Positions 30,163 through 38,938 are shown, counted from the stretch's first letter. The stretch: 39,081 bases of DNA from Brevundimonas sp. (GCF_016463295.1 NZ_JAEMRO010000014.1:1-39081), one strand, 5' to 3'. Numbers and translations: made by a program. The notes: generated by a model from the letters alone, not told the origin.

Positions 30163-32322
30163 ATGACATCAGCGGCCTATGCGACCACGCCGACGTCGGG
30201 GTGGGTGGACCGCTACAAGGCGGTACGCGCGGCCATGCCGGCGCTGGCCGAGGGGCTGTCCGCAGAAGATCTGGCGGCCCAGTCCATGCCGGACTGCAGC
30301 CCTGGCAAATGGCATCTGGCGCATACCAGCTGGTTCTTCGAGGCGATGCTGCTGAGCCAGGAACCGGGATATGTGCCGGTGGATGCCCGGCTGCAGGCCC
30401 TGTTCAACAGCTATTACGAGGCGCTGGGCGAGCGGGTGAACCGTTTCGAACGCGGGCTGATGACCCGGCCGTCGCTGGCTGAGGTGCTGGCCTACCGGGC
30501 CGAGATCGACCGGCGGATGATCGACTGGCTGGAACGGACCGAACTGGACGCGAACCAGGTCTATTTGCTGACCCTGGGCTTTCATCATGATCAGCAGCAT
30601 CAGGAGCTGTTCCTGATGGATATCCTGAACCTGATGTCGCGTTCGCCGCTGGAACCGGCGGCCTATGCCGCGGAGCCGCGCGAGCGGACGCTGGAGGCGG
30701 CGCGGGGCGGCACGGTCGCATTCGAGGGTGGGCTTTGCCGGATCGGGCATGATGCCCGGGGTTTTGCCTTCGACAACGAAGGGCCGTCGCACCGACAGTG
30801 GCTGGAGCCGTATCGTCTGGCGGCGGATCTGGTGACCAATGGTGACTGGCTGCGGTTCATCGAGGACGGTGGGTATGGCCGGGCCGAGCTGTGGTTGTCC
30901 GACGGCTGGGCAGCCGTGAAGGCCGAGGGCTGGGAAGCCCCGCTTTACTGGCACCGCGACGGCGATGGTTGGTCGGTGATGTCCCTGACGGGGCGGGTCG
31001 CGGTGGATCCAGAGGCTTCAGTTCGACACATCAGCCTCTATGAGGCCGACGCCTATGCGCGCTGGGCCGGGAAGCGTCTGCCGACCGAGGGTGAATGGGA
31101 ACACGCCGTGCGCTCGCGGCCCGAGGCCTTTTCGAATGCGTTCGGCGAGGTCTGGCAGTGGACGTCCAGCGCCTATGGACCCTATCCGGGTTTTCAGCCG
31201 ACCGAAGGCACGGCCTCGGAGTACAATGGCAAGTTCATGGCCAATCAGATGGTGTTGCGGGGCTCAAGCTTTGCGACGCCGTCGGGCCATGATCGGGTCA
31301 CCTATCGCAACTTCTTCTATCCGCAACAAAGGTGGGCCTTCATGGGACTTCGACTGGCCGAGGACGCGCCCAGACAGGCAGAGGCGAAAACGCGGGACGG
31401 AGAGGTGGCCCGGTTCCGGCGCGACCTGATCGCAGGCCTGTCGCAGTCGCCCAAGGTCGCCTCGCCCAAATGGTTCTATGACGCGCGTGGCTCGGACCTG
31501 TTCGAGGACATCACCCGCCTGCCGGAATACTATCCGACGCGGCAGGAGGCGGCGCTGTTGCGCACGGTGGCACCGAAATGGGCCAACCTGTTCGGGCCTG
31601 ATGCGGTTCTGGTCGAGTTCGGCTCGGGGGCCAGCGAGAAGACGCGGATCGTCCTGGACGCCGCTCAGGGACTGGCGGCCTATGTGCCGATCGATATCAG
31701 CGCCGATGCGTTGAACGGCGCGGTCGCACGCATCAGCGAGGGCTATCCCGACCTGAAGGTCGTGCCTCTGGTCGGCGACTTCCTGCACATGCCGCCCCTG
31801 CCTGAGGGCATCGGGTCGGGTCGACGGATCGGCTTCTTCCCCGGCTCGACGATCGGCAATCTGGAGCGGGACGAGGCGATCGCCTTCCTGAAATCGGCGC
31901 GCAGCCTGCTGGGTCCTGACGCGCTGTTCATCCTTGGGGTCGATCTGGTGAAGGCACCGGAGGTTCTGATCGCCGCCTATGACGACGCGGCTGGGGTGAC
32001 GGCGGCGTTCAACCGCAATCTGCTGGTGCGGGCCAATGCCGAACTCGAAGCCGATTTCGATGTGGACGCCTTCGCACATGAGGCGCGCTGGAATGCGGAG
32101 GCGCAGCGGATGGAGATGCATCTGGTCGCCACCCGCGACATGGAGGTGACCATCGGCGGCACGCGCGCGTCCTTCGTCGATGGCGAGACGATCCACACCG
32201 AAAGTTCGCGCAAGTTCACCGAGCACACGGTTCGCGAACTGGCCACGGCGGCCGGCTGGAGGGTCACGGCGTTCGAAACCGGCGAAGCGCCGTCGGTGGC
32301 CCTGGCCCTGCTGGGCACCTGA
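30163..32322 (+). CDS. EgtB-EgtD fusion: sulfoxide synthase plus histidine N-methyltransferase (ergothioneine synthesis)
   Basis: One 719-residue frame holds two enzymes. Residues 1-402 are EgtB. A DinB-like domain carries the iron ligands His51, His142 and His146 (HX3HXE at 142-148), followed by a formylglycine-generating-enzyme-like domain ending FMGLRLAED. It joins a thiol to hercynine by an oxygen-dependent reaction. Residues 420-719 are EgtD: SPKWFYDARGSDLFEDIT, then LPEYYPTR, a SAM loop at FGSGASEKTR and PGSTIGNLE. It trimethylates histidine to hercynine. The linker at about 403-420 is continuous and no frameshift is seen. Bacteria usually keep these genes separate, and the fungal fusion Egt1 has the opposite order. 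No egtA, egtC or typical egtE is in the window. Confidence 0.93.
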   Translation: MTSAAYATTPTSGWVDRYKAVRAAMPALAEGLSAEDLAAQSMPDCSPGKWHLAHTSWFFEAMLLSQEPGYVPVDARLQALFNSYYEALGERVNRFERGLMTRPSLAEVLAYRAEIDRRMIDWLERTELDANQVYLLTLGFHHDQQHQELFLMDILNLMSRSPLEPAAYAAEPRERTLEAARGGTVAFEGGLCRIGHDARGFAFDNEGPSHRQWLEPYRLAADLVTNGDWLRFIEDGGYGRAELWLSDGWAAVKAEGWEAPLYWHRDGDGWSVMSLTGRVAVDPEASVRHISLYEADAYARWAGKRLPTEGEWEHAVRSRPEAFSNAFGEVWQWTSSAYGPYPGFQPTEGTASEYNGKFMANQMVLRGSSFATPSGHDRVTYRNFFYPQQRWAFMGLRLAEDAPRQAEAKTRDGEVARFRRDLIAGLSQSPKVASPKWFYDARGSDLFEDITRLPEYYPTRQEAALLRTVAPKWANLFGPDAVLVEFGSGASEKTRIVLDAAQGLAAYVPIDISADALNGAVARISEGYPDLKVVPLVGDFLHMPPLPEGIGSGRRIGFFPGSTIGNLERDEAIAFLKSARSLLGPDALFILGVDLVKAPEVLIAAYDDAAGVTAAFNRNLLVRANAELEADFDVDAFAHEARWNAEAQRMEMHLVATRDMEVTIGGTRASFVDGETIHTESSRKFTEHTVRELATAAGWRVTAFETGEAPSVALALLGT

Positions 32323-32333
32323 CGTATGGCATG

Positions 32334-32368
32334 AAAAAAGGCGGCCCCGGATCGGGTGCCGCCTAATT
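32334..32368. terminator. Bidirectional terminator between the EgtB-EgtD and KGG-protein genes
   Basis: GGCGGC-CCC pairs with GGG-T-GCCGCC (32340-32363). Six A precede the stem, forming a T-run on the minus strand, and TAATTT follows it on the plus strand. It suits the two convergent genes. Confidence 0.85.
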
Positions 32369-32388
32369 TCGTGTTGTTCGCGATTCGC

Positions 32389-32613
32389 CTATTCCGCGGG
32401 CGGCGCGTCCTTTGGATTGCGCGTACCGTGAGAGGCTTCGCCGCCCTTGCGACCGGCTTGAGCGGCGAGGCTGCGATCCTGGGAGAAGCTGCGTTTTTCG
32501 CTGGGCACGCTGGCACCACCCTTGCGGGCGATCTCGCGCTGACGTTCGGGGTCCATGGAGGCGAAGCCTCGCTTTGAAACCCCGGAGGCTTTTGTCGGCT
32601 GGCCTTGAGCCAT
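32389..32613 (-). CDS. KGG-repeat general stress protein
   Basis: A 74-residue hydrophilic protein with two KGG motifs (REIARKGGASVP and QAGRKGGEASHG), an FASMDPERQ segment, and an RSFSQDRSLAA segment. This is the pattern of the YciG/GsiB-like small stress-induced proteins, which are disordered and of unknown mechanism. AAAGGA precedes the ATG by 7 bases. A stress-type promoter lies about 40 bases upstream. Longer in-frame extensions run through that promoter and are rejected. Confidence 0.88.
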   Translation of the reverse strand: MAQGQPTKASGVSKRGFASMDPERQREIARKGGASVPSEKRSFSQDRSLAAQAGRKGGEASHGTRNPKDAPPAE

Positions 32614-32652
32614 CGGTTGATCCTTTCGAGAAACGGTAACGGTCGGTGAAAG

Positions 32653-32677
32653 AACCCTCTGTCCAAGGTCCGGTTCC
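32653..32677 (-). promoter_or_regulatory. Predicted EcfG/SigT general stress promoter of the KGG-protein gene
   Basis: On the minus strand, GGAAC (32677-32673) is followed by 16 bases and GGTT (32656-32653), one mismatch from consensus. The expected transcript start near 32646 leaves about 33 untranslated bases. Confidence 0.65.
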
Positions 32678-32729
32678 GGCTGCGACGTCACGGATTTGAG
32701 AGGGTTACGGGTCGAAAGGTGCCCGGATG

Positions 32730-32894
32730 TCAGACGGCGTCGTGAGGCCGCGAGTCGCCTTCGCCCCCGCCGCCGGGTTCCAGCGGCGGAAGCTCGTCGG
32801 GGGTGCTGGACGGGTCGATGTCGGGGCTTGGCGTGTCCGGCGGAAGGATGTCGGGTTGGGGCGTTCCGGGCGGTGTGGGTTCGATAAAGGTCAT
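32730..32894 (-). CDS. Small proline-rich hypothetical protein
   Basis: A 54-residue protein in which Pro, Asp, Ser, Thr and Glu dominate: MTFIEPTPPGTPQPDI, then PPDTPSPDIDPS, and a GGGG tail. It is certainly disordered. Function is unknown. Similar Pro-rich short proteins occur in many alphaproteobacteria. The start at 32894 has AAGGAG 6 bases upstream. Longer in-frame starts would include a predicted stress promoter and are not used. It is upstream of, and on the same strand as, the KGG gene but has its own promoter. Confidence 0.65.
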   Translation of the reverse strand: MTFIEPTPPGTPQPDILPPDTPSPDIDPSSTPDELPPLEPGGGGEGDSRPHDAV

Positions 32895-32916
32895 GACGGT
32901 CTCCTTGCCGGAGAAG

Positions 32917-32941
32917 AACGGATCGGGACGGTCGTTGTTCA
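32917..32941 (-). promoter_or_regulatory. Predicted EcfG/SigT general stress promoter of the proline-rich protein gene
   Basis: On the minus strand, TGAAC (32941-32937) is followed by 16 bases and CGTT (32920-32917), one mismatch in the -35. The transcript would start about 16 bases before the ATG, just including the Shine-Dalgarno. Confidence 0.55.
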
Positions 32942-33025
32942 TCCCGATCGACTGCGGAGGGCGGAACTGGCGGGCAGCGGGCGGATTGAACCAGTCCCCA
33001 TTCCGCCCTGACCGAGGACGATCCC

Positions 33026-33319
33026 ATGACCGACACGACCGCAAACCCCTATGGCACCGACATCGCCGACGACGATCTGGAGACGCCTGCCGCCCGCCTA
33101 GACCGTCAGGCCGACGCCTTGCTGCGATCGGGCGAGGACAAGACGTTCGGCTCGCCCCAGCCGTTGCGCCGCGCGGTGCGCGAGGATGCCCAGGCGGCCG
33201 CAGACTGGAGTCGCACGCGTGTCGTTCGTGTCCGTAGTGCCATCGAGGACGAGCCGGTGAAGTCCAGCGTCATTGCGCTGGGCGTCGGCGTGATCATTGG
33301 CCTGCTGCTGTCGCGTTAG
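33026..33319 (+). CDS. Small membrane-anchored protein, DUF883/ElaB-like
   Basis: A 97-residue protein. The N-terminus is acidic and hydrophilic. A central amphipathic helix (RRAVREDAQAAADWSRTRV) follows, then a C-terminal hydrophobic helix, SSVIALGVGVIIGLLLSR, ending at Arg. This is the shape of DUF883/ElaB proteins, which sit in the inner membrane by a C-terminal tail and may bind ribosomes in stationary phase. A GGAAC box with 16-base spacing lies 59 bases upstream, but the -10 is GATT, so stress control is uncertain. It is divergent from the proline-rich gene. Confidence 0.75.
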   Translation: MTDTTANPYGTDIADDDLETPAARLDRQADALLRSGEDKTFGSPQPLRRAVREDAQAAADWSRTRVVRVRSAIEDEPVKSSVIALGVGVIIGLLLSR

Positions 33320-33328
33320 ACGACGCCG

Positions 33329-34030
33329 TCAGGACGGGCCGGATGCAGGGCGTGCGATCGGCGCGCGCTGCATCGCGGCGTCTGATACAAACGGATTGGT
33401 TCGGCGTTCGGCCCCGAAGGTCGAGGCCGGGCCGTGTCCCGGGACGAACTGCACGTCGTCGCCCAATGGCCAAAGCTTGGTGACGATGGACTGCAGCAGG
33501 GCGTTCGGATCGCTGCGTGGAAAATCGGTCCGCCCGACTGATCCGGCGAACAGTACATCGCCGACCTGGGCGAAACGTGCGCCCCGGTTGAAGAAGATCA
33601 CATGGCCAGGCGTGTGGCCGGGGCAGTGGCGGACCTCCCACGTTGTTTCGCCCAGCGTCACCGTGTCGCCCTCGCCCAGCCAGCGGGTCGGGGTGAAGCT
33701 GCGAGCCTCCGGCAGGCCGTAAGCCTGACCCTGGGCCGGGATGCCGTCAATCCAGAACTGGTCCTCGGGATGCGGGCCGATGATGTCGACACCGGCCTTC
33801 TCCTGCATCTCGGCGGCTCCGCCGGCGTGGTCCAGGTGGCCGTGGGTGATCCAGATCTGATCCAGTATCAGGCCACGCCGCGCGATCTCGGCAATGATCG
33901 CGTCAACCGACCCACCGGGGTCGATCACGGCGGCCTTGTTCGTGGCCGTGCACCAGACGGTGGTGCAGTTCTGCTGCAGCGGCGTCACGGGCGTCACGAA
34001 CACGCCGATGGGGGCAGGGGGCTGGGTCAT
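33329..34030 (-). CDS. Metallo-beta-lactamase-fold hydrolase (glyoxalase II-like)
   Basis: A 233-residue hydrolase of the glyoxalase II/YcbL-like subgroup. The metal-binding HGHLDH is at 63-68. A further His lies in VRHCPGHTPGH, an Asp in QVGDVLFAGSVGRTD and a final His in VPGHGP. These proteins bind two zinc or iron ions and hydrolyse thioesters; the exact substrate is unknown. The N-terminal TPLQQNCTTVWC segment is typical of the subgroup. The start at 34030 is the beginning of the conserved domain. The long frame upstream is antisense to tig and not coding. Confidence 0.9.
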   Translation of the reverse strand: MTQPPAPIGVFVTPVTPLQQNCTTVWCTATNKAAVIDPGGSVDAIIAEIARRGLILDQIWITHGHLDHAGGAAEMQEKAGVDIIGPHPEDQFWIDGIPAQGQAYGLPEARSFTPTRWLGEGDTVTLGETTWEVRHCPGHTPGHVIFFNRGARFAQVGDVLFAGSVGRTDFPRSDPNALLQSIVTKLWPLGDDVQFVPGHGPASTFGAERRTNPFVSDAAMQRAPIARPASGPS

Positions 34031-34216
34031 GCTCCGGAGATAGCGGTGCTTGATGATGGTGGCCAGTCCGGAGCGCTCGCGCGTTGACCTTTGGGCCGGG
34101 CATCGACATAAGGGCGGGCTTCGAGGTGCCGCTCTGCAAGGGGCGGCCCTTATTGCTTTATCCCCATCGCGCGCGCCGCCACCGTGGTGCCGCCACAGAG
34201 CGTCAGAAGTCCGACC

Positions 34217-35560
34217 ATGCAAGTCGTCGAAAAGTCCAATGAAGGCCTGAGCCGCGTCATCGCGGTGACCGTTCCCGCCGCCGAGCTGAACAGCAAGCTG
34301 GATGCCAAGCTGAAGGAAGTCGCGCCGCAGATGAAGCTGAAGGGCTTTCGTCCCGGCAAGGTGCCGGTCGCGCACGTCAAGAAGACCTTTGGCCGCGACT
34401 TCATGGGCGAGATCATCAACGACACCCTGAACCAGACCAGCCAGCAGGCCCTGGACGACGCCAAGCTGCGTCCCGCCGCCCCGGCCGAGATGAAGCTGAT
34501 CTCGGACATGGACAAGGTCGTCGCCGGTCAGGAGGACCTGTCCTACGAGATGGCGCTGGAAGTCATGCCCGACTTCACGCCGGTCGATCCCAAGACCCTG
34601 AAGCTGAACCGCCCGACCTATGAGGCGACCGACGCCGATCTGGATGAGGCGCTGACCGAACTGGCCGGCCAGGCCAAGTCGTATGAGGACAAGAAGGGCA
34701 AGGCCGTGAAGGCCGCCGAGGGCGACGAGGTCACCATCGACTTCCTGGGCAAGCTGGACGGCGAACCTTTCGAGGGCGGTGCGGCCGAGGACACCCAGCT
34801 GGTAATCGGGTCCAACCGCTTCATCCCCGGCTTCGAAGAGCAGCTGAAGGGTGCCAAGGTCGGCGAGGAGAAGGTCCTGAACGTGACCTTCCCCGAGGAC
34901 TATCAGGCCAAGCACCTGGCCGGTAAGGCCGTGACCTTCGACGTCAAGGTCAAGGCCATCAAGGCCGAGGCCCCCGCCGTGGTCGATGAGGACTTCGCCA
35001 AGCGCATCGGCATCGAATCGCTGGACAAGCTGAAGGAGCTGCTGAAGACCAATCTGGACCAGCAGTATGTCGGAGCCGCCCGCTTCAAGCTGAAGCGCGC
35101 CCTGCTGGACGAGCTGGACAAGGCCCACAGCTTCCCGCTGCCGCCCAAGATGGTCGAGGCCGAGTTCGAGGGTATCTGGCAACAGGTGCAGGCCGACAAG
35201 GAAGCCGGTCGCCTGCCCGAGGAGGACGCCAAGAAGTCCGAGAAGAAGCTGAAGGAAGAGTACCAGAAGATCGCCGAGCGCCGCGTGCGCCTGGGTCTGG
35301 TGCTGGCCGAGATCGGCCGCGCCAACAACGTCCAGGTCACCGACCAGGAGCTGAACAACGCCATCATGAACGAGGCCCGCAACTATCCGGGTCAGGAGCG
35401 TCAGGTGCTGGACTTCTATCGCCAGAATCCCAACGCCGCCGCCCAGATGCGCGCTCCCATCTATGAGGAGAAGGTCTGCGACCTGATCTTCGACCAGGCC
35501 GAGGTGACCGATACGCCGATCACCAAGGAAGAACTGCTGAAGGAAGACGACGACATCTGA
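34217..35560 (+). CDS. tig: Trigger factor, ribosome-associated chaperone
   Basis: A 447-residue chaperone that meets nascent chains at the ribosome exit. The N-terminal ribosome-binding loop GFRPGKVP is at 43-50. An FKBP-type prolyl isomerase domain spans about 150-245 (EGDEVTIDFLGKLDG, then RFIPGFEEQLKGAKVGE). The helical substrate-cradling domain follows to the acidic tail. AGAAG precedes the start at 34217; an upstream in-frame ATG at 34184 is outside the conserved protein. It is followed by a terminator and clpP, the usual order in proteobacteria. Confidence 0.97.
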   Translation: MQVVEKSNEGLSRVIAVTVPAAELNSKLDAKLKEVAPQMKLKGFRPGKVPVAHVKKTFGRDFMGEIINDTLNQTSQQALDDAKLRPAAPAEMKLISDMDKVVAGQEDLSYEMALEVMPDFTPVDPKTLKLNRPTYEATDADLDEALTELAGQAKSYEDKKGKAVKAAEGDEVTIDFLGKLDGEPFEGGAAEDTQLVIGSNRFIPGFEEQLKGAKVGEEKVLNVTFPEDYQAKHLAGKAVTFDVKVKAIKAEAPAVVDEDFAKRIGIESLDKLKELLKTNLDQQYVGAARFKLKRALLDELDKAHSFPLPPKMVEAEFEGIWQQVQADKEAGRLPEEDAKKSEKKLKEEYQKIAERRVRLGLVLAEIGRANNVQVTDQELNNAIMNEARNYPGQERQVLDFYRQNPNAAAQMRAPIYEEKVCDLIFDQAEVTDTPITKEELLKEDDDI

Positions 35561-35585
35561 TCGTCGTCGCGCCTGTGACTGCATG

Positions 35586-35620
35586 ATCCCCGCTCCGGTC
35601 GCCGGAGCGGGGATTTGCTT
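35586..35620 (+). terminator. Terminator after tig
   Basis: A perfect 13-bp stem, ATCCCCGCTCCGG against CCGGAGCGGGGAT, with a 3-base loop and a TTGCTTTT tail. It lies 25 bases after the stop and separates tig from clpP. Confidence 0.85.
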
Positions 35621-35718
35621 TTCCGGGGTGACTTGCATCAGGCGGTGAGCGACGCGATATCCTGATCCAGAGGGACGCCGACGGCGAGTCGGCTCCGTAT
35701 CCATCCAGAAAGCCCGAA

Positions 35719-36360
35719 ATGCGCGATCCGATCGAAGTGATGAACATGAACCTGGTCCCCATGGTGGTGGAGCAGTCCAGCCGGGGGGAACGGTCCTTCG
35801 ACATCTTCTCGCGCCTGCTGCGCGAGCGGATCATCTTCCTGACGGGGCCGTTCGAGGACACGATGGCGTCGCTGATCTGCGCCCAGCTGCTGTTCCTGGA
35901 ATCGGAGAACCCGAAGAAGGAAATCAGCATGTATATCAACAGCCCCGGCGGACAGGTGTCCTCGGCGCTCGCGATCTACGACACCATGCAATACATCAAG
36001 AGCCCGGTCTCGACCGTGGTCATGGGCATGGCGGCGTCCGCTGGCTCGCTGATCCTGACGGCCGGCGCCGCCGGTCAGCGGGTGGCCCTTCCGAACGCGC
36101 GGATCATGGTGCACCAGCCGTCGGGCGGTTTCCGGGGCCAGGCCTCGGACATCGAACTGCACGCCGCCGACATCCGCTACACCAAGCGCCGCCTGAACGA
36201 GATATATGTCCACCACACGGGCCGGACCTATGAAGAGGTCGAAAAGACCCTGGACCGCGACCACTTCATGAGCGCCGAGGAAGCCAAGGCCTGGGGCATC
36301 GTCGACCACGTCTACGACCGCCGCGAACAGGCCGACAGCGACGGTGTGAAGACGGTCTGA
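35719..36360 (+). CDS. clpP: ClpP, proteolytic subunit of ClpAP/ClpXP
   Basis: A 213-residue serine peptidase forming the tetradecameric chamber. The catalytic triad is Ser107 in AASAGS, His132 in MVHQPSGG, and Asp181 in LDRDHF. The short N-terminal propeptide precedes [14 protein letters not shown]. The ATG at 35719 lacks a clear Shine-Dalgarno, and a start at the downstream GTG or ATG codons (35740-35755) is possible. In Caulobacter ClpP with ClpX is essential and degrades CtrA at the G1-S transition. Confidence 0.97.
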   Translation: MRDPIEVMNMNLVPMVVEQSSRGERSFDIFSRLLRERIIFLTGPFEDTMASLICAQLLFLESENPKKEISMYINSPGGQVSSALAIYDTMQYIKSPVSTVVMGMAASAGSLILTAGAAGQRVALPNARIMVHQPSGGFRGQASDIELHAADIRYTKRRLNEIYVHHTGRTYEEVEKTLDRDHFMSAEEAKAWGIVDHVYDRREQADSDGVKTV

Positions 36361-36388
36361 CGACCATTCGACACCGATAGGGGTCAGG

Positions 36389-36423
36389 GAGGCGCGCCAC
36401 GATCGGTGCGCCTCTTTTCTTTT
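36389..36423 (+). terminator. Terminator after clpP
   Basis: GAGGCGC (36389-36395) pairs with GCGCCTC (36408-36414), followed by TTTTCTTTT. It starts 28 bases after the clpP stop. Confidence 0.85.
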
Positions 36424-36439
36424 GTGCTATCAGGCCGTC

Positions 36440-36760
36440 ATGCAGCACACACGCGACACCCACGGCACGGTCGAGGTCGACGGCGAAACCTATGACTGGG
36501 AGGTCCGGCGTCAGCCGCAGCCCACGGCGGTGGGGGGCTGGGACGGGATCGCCCTGTCGCTGCGTCTACAAGGCTTCAAGCGCGAGGCGGTGGTGCAGTT
36601 TCCGATGCCGCTGCGCCCCAACGGCCGGCCGATCTTCGAGAGCCAGCGGATCAACGTCGAAAGCGTCCGCAACGCCGTGAAGTCAGCCATGGCCGCGGGC
36701 TGGGATCCCACCTCGCGCGGCAAGGCCGTGGTGTTCGACGTGGATGCGGACGGGAACTAG
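36440..36760 (+). CDS. Conserved hypothetical protein
   Basis: A 106-residue soluble protein: TRDTHGTVEVDGETYDWEVRR, a GGWDGIALSLRL strand region, then QRINVESVRNAVKSAMAAGWDP and SRGKAVVFDVDADGN at the end. It looks like a small beta-sheet with one helix. I do not know its function; similar proteins are present in related Caulobacterales. The ATG at 36440 starts just after the clpP terminator. Its TAG stop overlaps the TAG of the convergent cicA-like gene by two to three bases. Confidence 0.75.
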   Translation: MQHTRDTHGTVEVDGETYDWEVRRQPQPTAVGGWDGIALSLRLQGFKREAVVQFPMPLRPNGRPIFESQRINVESVRNAVKSAMAAGWDPTSRGKAVVFDVDADGN

Positions 36761-37404
36761 GGCCGCTCCGTGAACACCCGGAACCCGGGTTGGTCTGCCA
36801 TAGCCAGCATTTCGGTGTCGCCCGAGGTGTCGCCATAGGCGGCGGTAAGGGTCATGGCGTGGCCATAGGCGGTGCGCAGGCGCAGCACCTTCTCCTCGCC
36901 CCGACAGTTGGGGCTGGTGAATCGCCCGGTCAGGCGGTCCTGGGCGTCGAAGTCCAGATGGGTGCCCAGAAGTCCTTCCGCCCCGAGGCGACGCGCGAAC
37001 GGGGCGACGGTCAGGCCGGGGGAGGCGGTCACGATTACGCGATGAGCACCACGTGCGCCCCAGTCGTTCCAGCAGGCCAGGGCGTCCGGACGCATGAATT
37101 TGGCCCAGACATCAGCGGCGAATTCCTCCGCATCCGCCTCCAGTTCGGCGCGGGACACGCCCTTCAGAAACTGTTTCACCGAGGCGGCCTTGATCCGTCC
37201 CCGGTCGCGGTCCTTGGCATAGACCGCGACTGCCGGAGCCAGCTTCACCAGGCCCAGGGCCCAGCCGCGACGGCCCGCCCGCCAGCGCAGGAAGGCGGTG
37301 AAGCTGTCGCGCACGGTCAGGGTGCCGTCGAAGTCGAAGGCGACGATGGCCTGGTCCTTGCGGGGCTGCTGGCGAAACCCGTCCGCTATCCCCATGTCAG
37401 ACAT
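36757..37404 (-). CDS. cicA: HAD-superfamily phosphatase, CicA-like
   Basis: A 215-residue HAD subfamily IB hydrolase. Motif I with nucleophile Asp24 and acid/base Asp26 is FDFDGT. Motif II is IVTASPG and motif IV is AYGDTSGDTEML. The helical cap lies between about 40 and 110. In Caulobacter the gene between clpP and clpX, transcribed against them, is cicA, a member of this family whose dosage affects growth and cell shape; the position and orientation here are the same. Its substrate is not known to me; some relatives dephosphorylate lipid or amino-acid phosphates. GAGGA lies about 10 bases before the ATG. Confidence 0.85.
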   Translation of the reverse strand: MSDMGIADGFRQQPRKDQAIVAFDFDGTLTVRDSFTAFLRWRAGRRGWALGLVKLAPAVAVYAKDRDRGRIKAASVKQFLKGVSRAELEADAEEFAADVWAKFMRPDALACWNDWGARGAHRVIVTASPGLTVAPFARRLGAEGLLGTHLDFDAQDRLTGRFTSPNCRGEEKVLRLRTAYGHAMTLTAAYGDTSGDTEMLAMADQPGFRVFTERP

Positions 37405-37593
37405 TCGCCGCGATCCTCATGAACAGTGTTCCGCTCGCTATCCGCATCTGTCCCGCTTGGGCGGGCTTGTGGCGAGCGTCCGTATGAGTGATTGTCATTT
37501 TTTGAAGACCTTCGCGCCCATTGTCGGGGAATCAACGCGAGGTAAGCGCGTTTCGCCTCATATCGGGGTGAACCGCGGGAGTGAGAAGGCCCG

Positions 37594-38871
37594 ATGACCA
37601 AAGCCGCCGGCACAGATGCCAAAAGCACCCTCTACTGCTCCTTCTGCGGGAAGAGCCAGCACGAGGTGCGCAAGCTCATCGCCGGGCCGACCGTGTTCAT
37701 CTGTGATGAATGCGTCGAACTGTGCATGGATATCATCCGCGAAGAGCACAAGATTTCCTTCTCCAAGACCAAGGACGGCGTGCCCACGCCCAAGGAAATT
37801 CGCGACGTCCTGGACGACTATGTGATCGGTCAGACCCACGCCAAGAAGGTGCTGAGCGTCGCGGTCCACAACCACTACAAACGCCTGAACCACGCGACGA
37901 AGAACAACGACGTGGAACTGGCCAAGTCCAACATCATGCTGATCGGGCCGACGGGCTCGGGCAAGACGCTGCTGGCCCAGACCTTGGCGCGCATCATCGA
38001 CGTGCCCTTCACCATGGCCGACGCCACGACCCTGACCGAAGCCGGTTATGTGGGCGAGGACGTCGAGAACATCATCCTGAAGCTGCTGCAGGCGTCCGAC
38101 TATAACGTCGAGCGGGCCCAGCGCGGCATCGTCTACATCGACGAAATCGACAAGATTTCGCGCAAGTCGGACAATCCCTCGATCACCCGCGACGTCTCGG
38201 GCGAGGGCGTGCAGCAGGCCCTGCTGAAGATCATGGAAGGCACCGTCGCGTCGGTGCCGCCGCAGGGTGGCCGCAAGCATCCGCAGCAGGAGTTCCTGCA
38301 AGTGGATACGGCCAACATCCTGTTCATCGTCGGCGGTGCGTTCGCGGGCCTGGAGAAGGTCATCTCCGCGCGCGGTGAGGGGGCCTCGATCGGCTTCGGC
38401 GCCAAGGTCAAGGAAGTCGACGAGCGCCGCATGGGCGATGTGCTGAAACAGGTCGAGCCTGACGACCTGATGCGGTTCGGCCTGATCCCGGAGTTCATCG
38501 GCCGTCTGCCTGTCCTGGCGACGCTGGAAGACCTGGACGAGGCGGCGCTGGTCACCATCCTGACCGAGCCGAAGAACGCCCTGGTGAAACAGTACAAGCG
38601 TCTGTTCGAGATGGAGAATGTCGATCTGACCTTCACCGACGACGCCCTGATTGCCGTGGCCAAGAAGGCGATCACCCGCAAGACCGGCGCGCGCGGCCTG
38701 CGTTCGATCCTGGAAGGCATCCTGCTGGAGACCATGTTCGAACTGCCGACCTTCGAGGGCGTCGAAGAGGTCGTGGTCAATGCCGAGGTGATCGAGGGCA
38801 AGGCCCAGCCTCTGCTGATCTATGCCGAGACCAAGTCCAAGAAGTCGGCGACGCCGGACAGCGCCGCCTGA
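37594..38871 (+). CDS. clpX: ClpX, ATPase subunit of ClpXP
   Basis: A 425-residue AAA+ unfoldase. An N-terminal zinc-binding domain (CSFC ... CDEC, about 14-45) binds adaptors. Walker A GPTGSGKT is at 118-125, the GYVG pore loop near 151, and Walker B VYIDEIDK near 182. The RKH loop is in [11 protein letters not shown], the ClpP-docking IGF in ASIGFGAK, and sensor-type [11 protein letters not shown] follows. GAGAAGG precedes the ATG. The upstream gap (37405-37593) holds its own promoter region, including a GCTATC box near 37437. It delivers CtrA and other regulators to ClpP in Caulobacter. Confidence 0.97.
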   Translation: MTKAAGTDAKSTLYCSFCGKSQHEVRKLIAGPTVFICDECVELCMDIIREEHKISFSKTKDGVPTPKEIRDVLDDYVIGQTHAKKVLSVAVHNHYKRLNHATKNNDVELAKSNIMLIGPTGSGKTLLAQTLARIIDVPFTMADATTLTEAGYVGEDVENIILKLLQASDYNVERAQRGIVYIDEIDKISRKSDNPSITRDVSGEGVQQALLKIMEGTVASVPPQGGRKHPQQEFLQVDTANILFIVGGAFAGLEKVISARGEGASIGFGAKVKEVDERRMGDVLKQVEPDDLMRFGLIPEFIGRLPVLATLEDLDEAALVTILTEPKNALVKQYKRLFEMENVDLTFTDDALIAVAKKAITRKTGARGLRSILEGILLETMFELPTFEGVEEVVVNAEVIEGKAQPLLIYAETKSKKSATPDSAA

Positions 38872-38894
38872 TCTTTAGGGTCGAATGAGACGAT

Positions 38895-38928
38895 AAGGGG
38901 CGGGTCCGGGTGACGGGCCCGCCCTTTT
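38895..38928 (+). terminator. Terminator after clpX
   Basis: GGGCGGG-TCC pairs with GGG-CCCGCCC, followed by TTTTC, starting about 23 bases after the clpX stop. A preceding AA gives weak termination for the minus-strand gene beyond it. Confidence 0.8.
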
Positions 38929-38938
38929 CAGTTCTGGA

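Noticed and set aside
32963..32987. General stress promoter before the DUF883-like gene at 33026
   Set aside because: GGAAC with 16-base spacing is present, but the -10 is GATT, so the match is too weak to list.
34031..35704. Extension of the minus-strand metallo-hydrolase frame to 791 codons
   Set aside because: The extra part is antisense to trigger factor; the conserved hydrolase begins at 34030.
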